A stretch of 64,000 bases of DNA from Coccinella septempunctata (lineage: Eukaryota; Arthropoda; Insecta; Coleoptera; Coccinellidae), in contig NC_058190.1 of the NCBI RefSeq assembly GCF_907165205.1, positions 29,663,345 through 29,727,344 of the forward strand. The letters are read 5' to 3'. The notes beneath the pieces were generated by a model. That model was not told the origin of the DNA, made no database searches, and saw only the letters and a list, made by a program, of their open reading frames with translations. Positions 24,391-35,793 of the stretch are shown here, one piece after another. Within the stretch, counting starts at the first letter, position 1. Every line of letters starts with the position of its first letter. The position numbers were made by a program, and so were the translations under genes.

Positions 24391-26390
24391 TAGGTGTGAG
24401 TGAATAGTTTAGTTGTAGTCATAGAGTTGATTCCTTATCAAAAATAATGTGGGTGTCCCATCTAATTGTTTTGAGCAGCTCCTGCTCAGATACATCGCCC
24501 CAAAGATGGCATCTGAAAAGCAACATATTTTTCTCAGTAACCAGAAAACTGACAGAAAGGAAAGTGAACAGATATTCTATGGGAATGAAAGAGCAATCTA
24601 AAATATTTTTGGGTAGAAAAAGCCACTGCCGATTTTCCTCATTCATATTATTCTATTGAAAAACTTTGAAAGGTTGATTCATTATGAACAAATAAAGTAA
24701 TAAGGTAATTCTTTGTTTGAAATACCTAACGGTTTTTGGCGAAATAAACAATTTTACGTAGCGTGAATCGTGTATAGGCTGGATTTATCTTATAGAACTA
24801 GAACTGAAATTTACCTAGTAAGGCGCAATACCTTTTCGTAGATTGAATGTGACACAGAATTCACCACTATGTAGAGCTATGTCAACTTTTAATTCATTGT
24901 CTTTTGATGTCGATATTTTCAATATTTCTCTTGTTCAACTAAAAAATTGTTTGAAGAATAAGTTCATTATGTGTACCTATTAGCTTATTATTGTGTTTTC
25001 TCTGCATTTTTCTGGAGTGCGGGAAAACTGTTTTCTTTTCGTGTTACTGGGTTGAGTACTATATATGTAGAATGAGTTAGGTTTATATATTACTGGGACT
25101 GTATGATGATCGAATTTTTTTCATTTTTTTTGAATTGTGAATACTGTATTGGGTTGAAATACCTGTTTGTATTCTTCTTTTGAATAAATAAATAAATAAA
25201 TAAACTTGCTCTTATTATAGGGGCACACCTGCATCTTTTTTTATTACATTCTCGCTCCCATAGAATGTCTGGTCATTTAAATTTCAGTCTGATTTATAAA
25301 AAAGGAACTGAAACTTTGTTTTCAATGACCATCCAGGGGGCGGTATATAATCAGGTGCTGATCAAAAAAAAATTTATATGAGAAACCCACACAATTTTTT
25401 GATAAAGAATCACCGACAAAATTTTTTCGCATCTATTCATTTACACCCGGAGTTTTTATATTACGTAATGTTTATTATTATTTTCCTTGTGAAAAAAGCC
25501 AATTGAAGATACAACAGGAATATTCCAACAATTAATCATTGATCAAAAACAGATGGTTCGAATCGAGTATCCTCCTTACCACTGATATTATTTATCGCAA
25601 ACCAATTTGTGAGCCCATAATGTTATTTTCAAACATCCAGACGAAGAGGTGGAACATTCAGTAATGAGTACTATCAATTTGTGTAGGATGTCGATTTTGA
25701 AAGCGCCCATTTATCTTCATTTCAATTTACCGAAACCTCCTTCAAATATTTATCAATTTATTTATTTTCGTATCAATTTCGCTTTGAGATCGGCCTGAAG
25801 TGATGCTAAAGTTATTTGGCATTTACAGTCAGTCGGTTTTCATTACTTTTTAATGGTTTTCACTCAATCAGAGGGTGATTTATATCAATTTCCCGAACAC
25901 TTCCAGCAGAAGCCCAGCATTAATTTCGGCTAATGTAAATAGAGAAGTTTCGAAATCATGAAACATCAGGTTTATGAATTTAAAATCAGCTGAAAGACAC
26001 TTTTATGACTTTTTCTACTTGGGAACTGTCGTTGTTCAAAGTTGAGTGTTATCGTCAATATTATGTGATATTTGTATTCGAATTGTATCTATTATTGCTA
26101 TTGATAGTGAGGTTCAGTTTAATATACAGAAATGTTATAAATAATGATTAACTTTTTTCTGTCCGGCTTCTCGGTATGAATAAAATAAACCATAATAACC
26201 ATTTAGTTTTTCCTGTAGTTAAGTTAACCGCACTTTCCACTTTCCACATTATCTATTCATTTTTTCTTCCTTATAAGCAGTTACCACTGATCAAAAAATA
26301 ACAGTGAAAGTTTCAATCAATGTGCTTATTTGTGATATGGTGATTCGATATTTTTATAACATTTGCACTTTTTGTTTCTTATTTCTCTTA
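24391..26390. other. unassigned sequence
   Basis: Only a short (AAAT)n run at about 25185-25203 stands out. The facing frames at 24419-24659 have no recognisable domain. Confidence 0.45.
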
Positions 26391-26404
26391 GGTTAGGTTA
26401 GGTT
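26388..26404. repeat. short (TTAGG)3 telomere-like run
   Basis: TTAGG is repeated three times. This is short enough to be chance, but it matches the array at 23961. Confidence 0.6.
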
Positions 26405-26452
26405 CCTGCTTAAGAACTTTCTTGAATAGGAAGATGTAAAAACAGCAATATA

Positions 26453-27178
26453 CAGTGCGCGTCAAAATTATGGAACAAATTCATTTTTTCAGCAAAATCC
26501 TGAAACAGGTCAATTTTTGTTTCACTTTTACCAAATTTTTATGCATTTTTGAAGGATTTTTATTGCACCCTGTGCCATCCCCATTAACCCTCTAAATTTT
26601 TTGAATAGGGAAAGTGGGTCATGTGGTACTTTTTTGTCAAGGTCTTTATATCTTCTTCACAGGCGGGCAGAAATTTTCAAGAAGAATTTTTTCTTCTGAA
26701 AAATTAGTTAGTTCAAAAAGGTTTTCAGTATGTGCACTTTGTCATGGCTCATTTACTTTGGGACGATGGTACCTGATGAAATTTGTCACAGAATAAAAGT
26801 CGTCCCACTCCATTTTTTTTCTCCATTAAAAGGTTCGCAGGGGTTGAAAGTGGTACATGAACAAAACTGTAATGGTCGACTTTCATTCTGAAAATCTCTT
26901 TGAAATAACTAATTTTTCAAAAAAAAAAATTCTTGAAAATTTCTGCACGCCTGTAGAGAAGATACAAAGACCTTGCCAAAGAAGTACCATATGACCCACT
27001 TTCTCTTTTCAAAAAATTTAGAGGGTTGATGGGGATGGCACAGAGTGCAACAAAAATCCTTCAAAAATGCATAAAAATTGGGTAAAAGTGAAACAAAAAT
27101 TGTCCTGTTTCAGGATTTTGTTGCCAAATATTTTTCTTCTGAGAAAATGAATTTGTTCCATAATTTTGACGCGCACTG
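26453..27178. mobile_element. 726-bp fold-back element with CAGTGCGCGTC ends
   Basis: The ends are inverted and identical over at least 35 bp, starting CAGTGCGCGTCAAAATTATG. They are flanked by TA on both sides, as expected for Tc1/mariner-type transposition. The arms pair over about 330 bp at high identity, including GGGTCATGTGGTAC/GTACCATATGACCC and GATGGGGATGGCACA/TGTGCCATCCCC. There is almost no unique centre and no gene. Transcripts could form a long hairpin. Confidence 0.85.
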
Positions 27179-28414
27179 TATTATTATTGGCTTTCTTTTT
27201 CAATATGTGAAATGTAGGGAAAAAAATAAAAATTATTTGTAGAAGAAATGCAATGAAAAAGTTGGCTAACTGAAATCAGAAATAATGAATCATACTCATT
27301 CAATATTAGTCAATAATAAAATATTTTGAAGATAACCCTTGCCATCAGAAACGTTTCATTTGAACTCCTTTGAGAAATAGGAATGAGTAATGAAGAAGGA
27401 AAATTTTCTTTCGGGAATCCACATCCTAATCCCTTACTGCATTTTAATGTCCCCATATTGAAGCGATATTCGTAAACTTTCATCTCACCTGCATGCAGAA
27501 TCCCATTAAGAATAAAAAGTAATCAATGTCAAGAAGGTTTTGTTTCTCATTACCTTTCCTAATTCATTCTTGTTCATTTAGAATTTTTCCAAGCTATCGG
27601 ATTTCCTTTGCGGTTTGCTGTGAATTATGATACTTCACCATTGTTCTGATGGAATTAACTACCCTTCTTTTCTGTTCTCATTGATTCGCTCAGATGGGGA
27701 GAAAAGAACGTTTTAATAATCGCAAGGCTCTAGCGGTGTCGAGATTTATAATGCTTTCATACCCACGCTCCTTTTCAGTGGGCGCCTCTTTCTTTGAAAA
27801 TTTCGATGAAAAGAATACTTTCTAATTAACCGTTTCACGAGTCGCCCGGAGCAGATTTTCCAGTTTTTTCTCACGATAATTCATTCATGCATCGCGAATG
27901 AGAGCTTTATAATTTTTTCATTACACATGCAAATATTCACTCCCTGGTTTTCATATGAAACTATTCTTTTTTGAGAATACAAAATCCTTTTTTAACGAAT
28001 ATTCAAATCCATGCATTCAGTCTGGGTGCATAAAATCCAGAGGTTGAGTTTCTGAAATAAGCGTAAAACTACTATTTGATAAGATTCTTAATACCAAATG
28101 TTAATAATGTGTGTTGGTTTGTTGCGTCCATGTTTAATAAATCGGAATCTGTTCCGGGAATGTGGACAAATGTGATTTGGAACCTAGAAATAAAAGAAAA
28201 ATAAGAATCTCGATATGACAATTAATCTACGACATAACCTACAAATATTCGTCGTAATAAATTTCGACGTAACGCTGTAGGAAAAACGATTTTAAATTTT
28301 GGAAGATTTTAGGATTTGAAGACAAAATATTGAACACATATGCCTAAAAACAACGAGGTGGGTAATTCATAACAACTCCATGCACAAATTATATATGTCA
28401 ACATTCATAATTTT
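27179..28414. other. unassigned sequence
   Basis: No supported gene or repeat. Confidence 0.45.
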
Positions 28415-28514
28415 TGTAGCCTTGAAAAAGGAGAGAGTATTCTTCGAAACGTCGACAAAGCTGTTAAATAAAATCTAGAAGAACATCCGAAGTATTTGTC
28501 CTCATTCCCGAAAT
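28415..28514 (+). repeat. relic of a Penelope-like terminus with decayed hammerhead
   Basis: It shares CGAAACGTCG-CAAA and AAGTATTTGTCCT-ATTCCC with the Penelope ends at 53900-53965. The first half of the hammerhead core reads CTTGAAA instead of CTGATGA, while the GAAACGTC half is kept. No Penelope coding sequence adjoins it. Confidence 0.6.
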
Positions 28515-29053
28515 ATTAATAATATAACTCAATTAGCAATTTGGTTCTGCTAGCTTTACGATTTCTCCAACAACTGGAGCACAAAAAATTTTTCAAGAGG
28601 GTGAAAAATTAGTCTGTTAGTTCCAAAAACGAAATTAAATTTCACAAAATCAGTTTAATGATATACTCAGTAACTAATCGTTTTTTCTTCACTGCCCGTG
28701 AAAACGTTGGTTTAGTGGAAGTTGCGGATAAATCGGACCATAACCCAAGAGCTTATACTGTTGCTCTCTAAAAAGGCAGCGTAATTTGAATTATCTGAAA
28801 TTCAATCTAACTTTGAGCAACTTCCGTAACTAAGAGAAGACAATGTCTTCAAGACATTTGTTCGTCGATCGATCATAAGGCGGCGGTTGAGTTAAATCTT
28901 TTAAGAGGGGATACCTTCCTTAAATTTTTGTACTTATCTGTAAGTGAATGAAGTAAGTGGATAATAATGCAGGAAGAAAATGTGCCTATCATTCATTATT
29001 TTGCTCAGTACTCATTTGAATTCGGCGTATAAGCAGCGGGTATGTATTCAGTT
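28515..29053. other. unassigned sequence
   Basis: Nothing supported. Confidence 0.45.
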
Positions 29054-29783
29054 CAGGGTGACCATTTAAAAACTTGCCAGGCCAATTATGTCGCGGCAAG
29101 GATGTTTTCAGAGAAAATGCCGGAACAGGTCAATGTCTATTCAGAGGGGTACATATTTGGAGCAGAATTGTAAGCCGAAATCTCCTCGAAGCTAGGTGTA
29201 GGGGCTATCACCTGTAAATTCTTGATAGGGAATAGAGGGTGAGCTAAACCTCAGAGACAATATGTCCCTGTCTACATAATAATAATTGTCTTCCAATTGA
29301 GATATAGCTCACCCTCTTAGCTCACCCTCTATTCCCTATTAAGAATTTAGGGGTGACAACCCCTACACCTAAGATTGAGGAGATTTGGCGTACAATTCTG
29401 CTAGAAACATGTTCCCCTCCGAATAAAAATTGACCTGTTCCGGCATTTTCTCTGAAAACATCCTTGTCGAGACATAATTGGCCTGGCAAGTTTTCAAATT
29501 GTCAGCCCCTGTAACTACTTCAAGGACTCAATAAAAATTTGCAAACCATAGTATTCATGTAGAGGGTCAGGTGATCTTTCAATTGAGGTATAGCTCATCC
29601 CCTATTCCCTATTGAGAATTTAGAGGTAATAGCTACTACACCTAGGGTTGAGGAGTTTTCGGCTTGTAATTCTGTTCAAAATATGCCCCCTACGAATAGA
29701 AATTGACCTGTTTCGGCATTTTCTCTGAAATCATCTTGTCGTGACATAATTGGACTGGCAAGTTTTCAAATTGTCACCCTGTA
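29054..29783. mobile_element. fold-back element with an extra third arm, family E
   Basis: The left arm starts CAGGGTGACCATTTAAAAAC. An inverted right arm ends at 29513 (GTCAGCCCCTGTA). A second right-arm copy covers about 29565-29783 and ends GTCACCCTGTA. All three share the TTCCGGCATTTTCTCTGAAA-like block, ATTCCCTAT and the ACACCTA block. The inner copies have diverged from each other. No gene inside. Confidence 0.75.
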
Positions 29784-30151
29784 TACCTACGTAAAATGTG
29801 CGTTAGATATTTTATCTTAAAAAAAAGAGTTCACTAAAAGAATACAACTCATTTTTTTCCACGATAAACTATCAAAAAGTAACGGACTACATGGAGAAAA
29901 CAAATGATTCGAATTGCATTCGAAATTATCATAACAAGAATGATTTCATTTATTGCTTGGAACAGTTGACATTTTTGAATTAAAGTTCCCGCAGTTACTT
30001 GCATAACCTTAAAGAAAAGGAAAGGTGTTAGTTCATATTATACTGCAAGCTTTATTCATTGAAAAATTTGAAGTATTTTTTCTTTAACTTCATTCATGTA
30101 TTGTAAACGTCTAAAGGAATATGACATTCTGGACATATCATGATCACTTAT
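29784..30151. other. unassigned sequence
   Basis: Nothing supported. Confidence 0.45.
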
Positions 30152-30820
30152 AGAGGGTGTATCTGACAACACCGAAAAAATGTAAGGGATGATTCTGCGG
30201 TTAAAATTAAGGTGGGTATTTGGTATAAAATTTCTTGAAAAACCTCTCCCGTAAGAGTTACACCCTTCCGAACATAAACAGAAATAATTATTTTCCCTGT
30301 ATATTGAAGCTAAATAAAGACACGAAGCTTGGGAAATATCATTTGTCAATGAAATTACACAAGTTGGATTTTTTTCAACCCTGAAGTATGCTCAGAAAGG
30401 GTTGAAATAGTAAACTTCTAAAATATTTTTTCAGATGAAAATTTTCCTTTCCAAAATATATACTTTTCATATACTTTTTTATTTCTGAAAATTTGTTCGA
30501 CAAATCAAGTATTTACGAGAAAAAAGTACAATGCATTTTCAGAAAGATGAACTAACGCCAGGGTATTTTGTGCTTTGCAATGACAATCCTAAAAATAGGA
30601 TTGTGCACTGTCATTTTCTGCTATCGTTCCTATTGTTTCACAAGTTTTGTCTTTAGCTAAATATACAAGGAAAATAAAGAAAAACATTTTTTTTTATTAA
30701 TTTTCGGGGGGTGTAACTTTTCCGGGGAGGGATTTTTCAAAAAATTTTACACCAAATACCAATAATTTTCCTCAAAGAATCTCCCTTTCAAATTTTTCGG
30801 CGTCAGTCAGACACACTCTG
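30152..30820. mobile_element. fold-back element, family G
   Basis: The left end AGAGGGTGTATCTGAC pairs with the right end GTCAGACACACTCT. Inner arm blocks also pair: GGTATTTGGTATAAAATTTC with TTTTACACCAAATACC, and ACCTCTCCCGTAAGAGTTAC with GTAACTTTTCCGGGGAGGG. Arms are about 190 bp with notable divergence. A small hairpin (CAATCCTAAAAATAGGATTG) sits inside. Confidence 0.7.
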
Positions 30821-31311
30821 ATATTATACCGGATGCTTCAGGATGTCAAATGAGATGTCATATTATTGGTAACATAAATACACAAGTATACCCAGAAAGC
30901 TCAAAACTTTCTTTGGGAAGAGAAATAATTTTAAATATATAATGGAAAAAGAAAGAAAGAATGGAGTTAAGTTACATTGTTATTTTACGTATATTGTACG
31001 CGTATATCTGAAATATTTCAATGGAATATTTGTCTGCCCAAATATTTGTAAATTAATAATGAGGAAAATTAATGAATAATATTACTTTTTTCATTATATT
31101 GAATAAAAGTGACGTTTACAGAACCGTCACTCGTGAACGAAAACCAAGTTTTTTTTGAGGCAATGAGGGTAAAACATAATCCAAAACGTATTTATTTTGT
31201 GATTTGTGTAATCGTCCTCAGAAAATACGTCAACCTATGTTTGTACTTTTTTACTTGGATAAAAAGGGGCTTTCGATGAGAAAACTCGAATATTTTTGCT
31301 CTCATGTAGGT
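30821..31311. other. unassigned sequence
   Basis: Nothing supported. Confidence 0.45.
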
Positions 31312-32040
31312 AATGGGGTAATTGCGGACGCGGGGTAAAAGCGGACACAGGGATATCTACTAGATCCTTCTCCATGCGCTCAGTTATCATGACCAAGTTA
31401 TCTAGTTTCAATCATCTTTAGTGCGAAGAAAACAGTTACTACCGGTGCTCGTTCATAGTATTCAAGATAAGTCATTTCGAAAAATTTTATATCTTTTGAT
31501 CTAATTTTGAGGATTTATTATTTTGCTTGTGTTTATATAGAAAAAGTGATGTCGAACAGTAAATAATTTCTATCGATTGTTTTGTTTCAATAAAGGTGAT
31601 GCTCAAATAACATTCAACAAAATATTGTACCAGTCTCAAATTTTAGTTTTATTAATTTTGAAATGCCATTTGGGGTAATTGTGAACAAGGCAATCACCCC
31701 AGATATAGTGAATAAAAAACAATAATAATTATTGTTTGTTCACAGATGTTTCGAAAATATGTATTAAAGACGTACAAAAATAATGTTGCAACAGAAAAAA
31801 ATGGACTAATTCTGCCTTTTCTGCTAACTACTATTTCTTAGACTGCGAATATTTGTAAAGTGCGGTAATTGGGTACACGAGAACTGTTCAGGTGGAACAA
31901 CGTCCGAAAAAGGTTTTATTTGTGTTTTCTGCAATTAATATTTACCTCAATTGTGTAAATGCGTGAGTACCCTAAACTGTTTGCAACTAACCCAACACAC
32001 GTCCGCTTTTACCCCAAATTGTTCGGGTAAATACGGACAG
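31312..32040. mobile_element. probable TIR element with repeated GGGGTAA-GCGGAC motifs
   Basis: The left end carries GGGGTAATTGCGGAC and GGGGTAAAAGCGGAC in tandem. The right end carries GTCCGCTTTTACCCC and a further GGGTAAATACGGAC. Related GGGGTAATTG motifs occur inside near 31674 and 31860. Exact termini and target duplication are unclear, and no gene is visible. Confidence 0.5.
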
Positions 32041-32228
32041 AAAGGGAAATTCTATCAAAATATGTAACCAAAAATATCGCGTTTCATTTGAAAAAAAAAG
32101 TTGACTATGGTTATTTTAAAAGATGTCATTTCTAGCTCAATTTGACATCATCATTTACTCGCAGTTCGAAGTGCGATTAACGTTACTTCAACAACTGGCA
32201 TATTATTCGAAATAACTGAGTTATAATA

Positions 32229-32672
32229 GGTCCTTTCGTCTGTTTCTCATTGTGGTGTAATCTTCACTGCACTTTAAATCAGCTGATTTTCGGTGTAATT
32301 ACGCAAACGAATGAAAAAAACACTGACGTTAGGTTGTCACGCTCATAGACTAATAATTCGAATTCGAAATATGGTTACGTTTCTCAGAAGATGTGTTACT
32401 TTTTCATCCTCATGTAAAGTGATGAACTTATCGCAAATTTTATTTTTAATAGTATCCATGTCGAAGTAGATTACTGTGACATCCGTGACATTAATATCAA
32501 ATTTTGAATTTCACACCACAGAACTTATATTACACCTCGTTTTGACTAGGTGTAGATAAACTACACCTCCCCTACACTGGTGTAAATCCAATCAGCAAAC
32601 GAATACTAAAATCGAGTGTAAATTACACCGAGTGTAGAAAAGTGCTACACTTTCTATGCAAACGAAAGGACC
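32229..32672. mobile_element. 444-bp MITE with GGTCCTTTCGT ends
   Basis: The ends are inverted: GGTCCTTTCGTCTG at the left and CAAACGAAAGGACC at the right. GTGTAA/GTGTAG motifs recur inside near both ends. TA lies on both sides. No reading frame. Confidence 0.65.
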
Positions 32673-34276
32673 TAATTTGTGATTATAAAATTCCAAATAT
32701 TAGAGATTTATGACATGTTTCAACTGGGCTTGATATATTTACGCATTTCCTGGTATTTTCGTTAAAACTTTCGGAATAGTCTGTTCACTTGAAATTTTTA
32801 GACGAATTATTTTTTGTCCTCCAGAATACGTTATATGGAGTCGTTCTTCCTTATCACGGCTGGATGAAAAGCTATTGATTTCGCATAGTACGTAATGATA
32901 ACACATTTTTCGCATCTCTTACATTATATAGCACGTTCTACATTCGATATTTGCCACAAATCAGTATCTTTTACGAGGTTCAGTAACCTTAAAGAAAGCT
33001 TTGCTCCGGATCCCGGATGAAAAATATTTATTGATGATGCGGAAGGGTGGAGAGCACATTATTCGGTTTTTCCCTTTCCTCTGGATATTCACGTCACCGA
33101 AAAAGTTATAAGGTAATGAATTCTCCATGGTTCAGATGTGTTCAACTCGAAAATATATAGAGAGCTCAAACAAGAGAATTGGTAAAACTTATTTACAAAC
33201 AGTTATTCTGAAAATTATAGCTTTACATTCTGAATTCCTGGAATTATACCTTGACTATCGTTGGTCGAAAATTTGTGTCAATTAAGTATTGTGGTATCGT
33301 ATTGTGAACAATCACGTTTGACAGTATTGCTATTTTGTGGTTATATTCCATATATGTCATTACGTCCTTGTTTAACCTCACTGAGAAACTAAAGACTACA
33401 GACCGGACATTGCTTAACTTCTGGTTCCATGAAAGATTCAACTAATTGGGAATTCCAAACAAGCTTAGTGCAGTTTTCATAATTTGCATCCTTTGAGTAA
33501 ATCTTCGATTACGACTTTCTCGTGAAGATGTCAGTTTTTACTATTTTCCACGATGAAATGAACGTTTCGTCAATGTTTAAGGACATATTTGTCTCGTCCT
33601 TATAGCACGGTAAAGTTTTTGTACATTTCAAATTGGTTACGAAGAATAGAAGGTGAATGTGAACCTGCACATATAACTGCAAAATGAAAGGGCTTACACA
33701 AAAAACAAATCTATTTCCCCGAGAGAGGACTTTTTCCACATACCAAATTGATATACCTATGAATTTCGATAACATTCACAAAAAATTAATTTAGAAAATA
33801 ATTTCTGATTTCCAGTTCAACTTAGACAAGTTTTCTTAGCATGAACGTTGCAATTTTAGCCATTGTATATAGTGGAGAAGGCAAAATATCATAGGTGTGG
33901 CTCTTAATATAATCAATTTCCTTCTATTATAATTATTGTGTAAAGAGCCAAGAAGTTCGGATTCAAAAAATATTCCTCTCTTTTGTCAGCTGATTCAGAT
34001 CATAGTCGGGATTTTTTTTCATAAATACTAATACTTAATGACATTCATTGACCTAAAATTGATAATTATTAACACACTTGAATCCAGTTTCGACAACCAA
34101 TCTTCAAAATTAAGAAAAAACAACTATAAACTGAGAAAAAAGGATTTGTTTCAAAAAAATCTCAAAATCCCCTTCAAAAAGACAATGACTGCATTAACAT
34201 TTTACTTCGAACTGTCATCACCATGTCACTGCAATCTATATTTGAATTCCCAATTGAGAAATATTACGTTCAGATG
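32673..34276. other. unassigned sequence
   Basis: No supported feature; the frames at 33244-33775 have no recognisable domain. Confidence 0.4.
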
Positions 34277-34815
34277 TACAGGCTGGGCAATATTCGCTGG
34301 GATTGAATGGTAGCTCTGAAAACGGTTTCGTGGAAACGTGGATGGCACGTTTTCGACCTGGATTTACTAAAAAGTGGATGATGGCCAAAACCTCATCCCT
34401 CTATTTTCTTTTTTTTTTCAAGTTGAAAACTGAATTTTTGGCTCTTTGAACTCGTTCTTTTATTTCTTAAAGTTTCGGTGATATCGAAAATCAAATGTTA
34501 CATTCTAAAAACACTTTTTGATGTAGATTCAAAGTATTCAAATATTTAATTTTTTCAAATATAAACCCCATGTTATTTTTACATATTCTAGCCCCATATT
34601 TTTTTCTAATTCAGAATATATATTATGCGTCGCGTCTCTAATTGTTCTTTCAATAAAAAAATCCCAAAAACTAGTTCGGTCAAGTTGGCAGGGCATTTTC
34701 ATTAATAATAATATAATGAACTTTATGCTTCTTTATTGTGCCGGGCTATAAAATGTCTCAACACACAGGCTTGGCCTCTAGTGGATTTCCTTAGGTTTAT
34801 TATTCAAATATTTAA
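34277..34815 (+). mobile_element. truncated copy of fold-back family A
   Basis: It starts TACAGGCTGGGCAATATTCG and runs parallel to 19684-20235 through the left arm and the unique centre (AATATATATTATGCGTCGCG; TGGATTTCCTTAGGTTTATT). The whole right arm is missing, so this copy lost its fold-back structure. Confidence 0.75.
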
Positions 34816-35026
34816 TATAATATTGTAAGATGTGAGTAGGTATGAGTTTTAGCAGAGGTTAGCATAACGGTGTACCATGCAATTCGGCGTATGATACAAA
34901 AACTTAGAAAAAAATTTCAGTAAAAAAATCCTGTCTCCCCGTGAGTGTAGTGGTGACAAATTTGTTTACAGAATGAGCTTTTAATACTGAAGGGCTTCTT
35001 TTCCATTGACATAAGAATTTCCTTAT

Positions 35027-35268
35027 CCTCCACATCTCGAAATTACTGAAACAAAAAACCAGAGCAGAAAACGAGAAGGAAAAAATAAATGATACAGCCT
35101 TCATCGAACTGATTCGAAGCCTTGATGATGACTAAAAAAAAATAATTCCTCCACATCTCGAAATTACTGAAACAAAAAACCAGAGCAGAAAACGAGAAGG
35201 AAAAAATAAATGATACAGCCTTCATCGAACTGATTCGAAGCCTTGATGATGACTAAAAAAAAATAATT
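35027..35268. repeat. 121-bp tandem duplication
   Basis: Two adjoining units at a 121-bp period, nearly identical. Each starts TCCACATCTCGAAATTACTG and ends GATGACTAAAAAAAAATAAT. Recent, by the lack of differences. Confidence 0.95.
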
Positions 35269-35335
35269 AATCATAGGTACATAACTTGTTCTCCAATTGC
35301 ACCGTCAAAAACATCATCTGTATTTTTTAAACCAA

Positions 35336-35793
35336 GCCGATTCGCAAAAAAACTCTTTCTTTTGACCTCCAGAATCTACTGTTAAAATATATGTACGAGT
35401 CAAAGACTCGCCCTGTATAAACCGAGATTAGACAAAACTGGCGTTAAAAAAAGAAACTCGCCGATTTATGTGGATTACTCATTTTAACTCAAAATGGAGT
35501 TCTCTGTGTTTTGTGGTTATCCACTGTGTTTGGTATTTTTATAGTACATAATGGTCATAATGAAAAAACTGGAAGACTTGGGTGATATCTTTTGTTCAAG
35601 AAAAATACATCAAATAAATGAAAAACTATATTCCTAAATTCATTTCATTCGATGAAACCGTTTGTTTTCAACAGCCTGTAGCTTTCCAACAGAGCCGATT
35701 CAGAAAAAATGGTGAAGGAAAGAAGCGTTTCTTTTGACCTCAAGAATCTACTGTTAAAATATTTGTACGAGTCAAAGACTCACCTTGTATATA
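35336..35793 (+). mobile_element. two tandem ends of fold-back family C
   Basis: A short fragment ends at about 35421 with ACGAGTCAAAGACTCGCCCT-GTA. A longer piece from about 35505 ends at 35793 with ACGAGTCAAAGACTCACCTT-GTA. Both carry GACCTC-AGAATCTACTG just before the end. The same end occurs at 44893, at 59542 (inverted) and partly near 61470. Neither has a matching opposite arm here. Confidence 0.65.

Noticed and set aside
25552..25568. GGTTCGAATCG, resembling a tRNA B box
   Set aside because: No A box, acceptor stem or anticodon arm could be placed around it.
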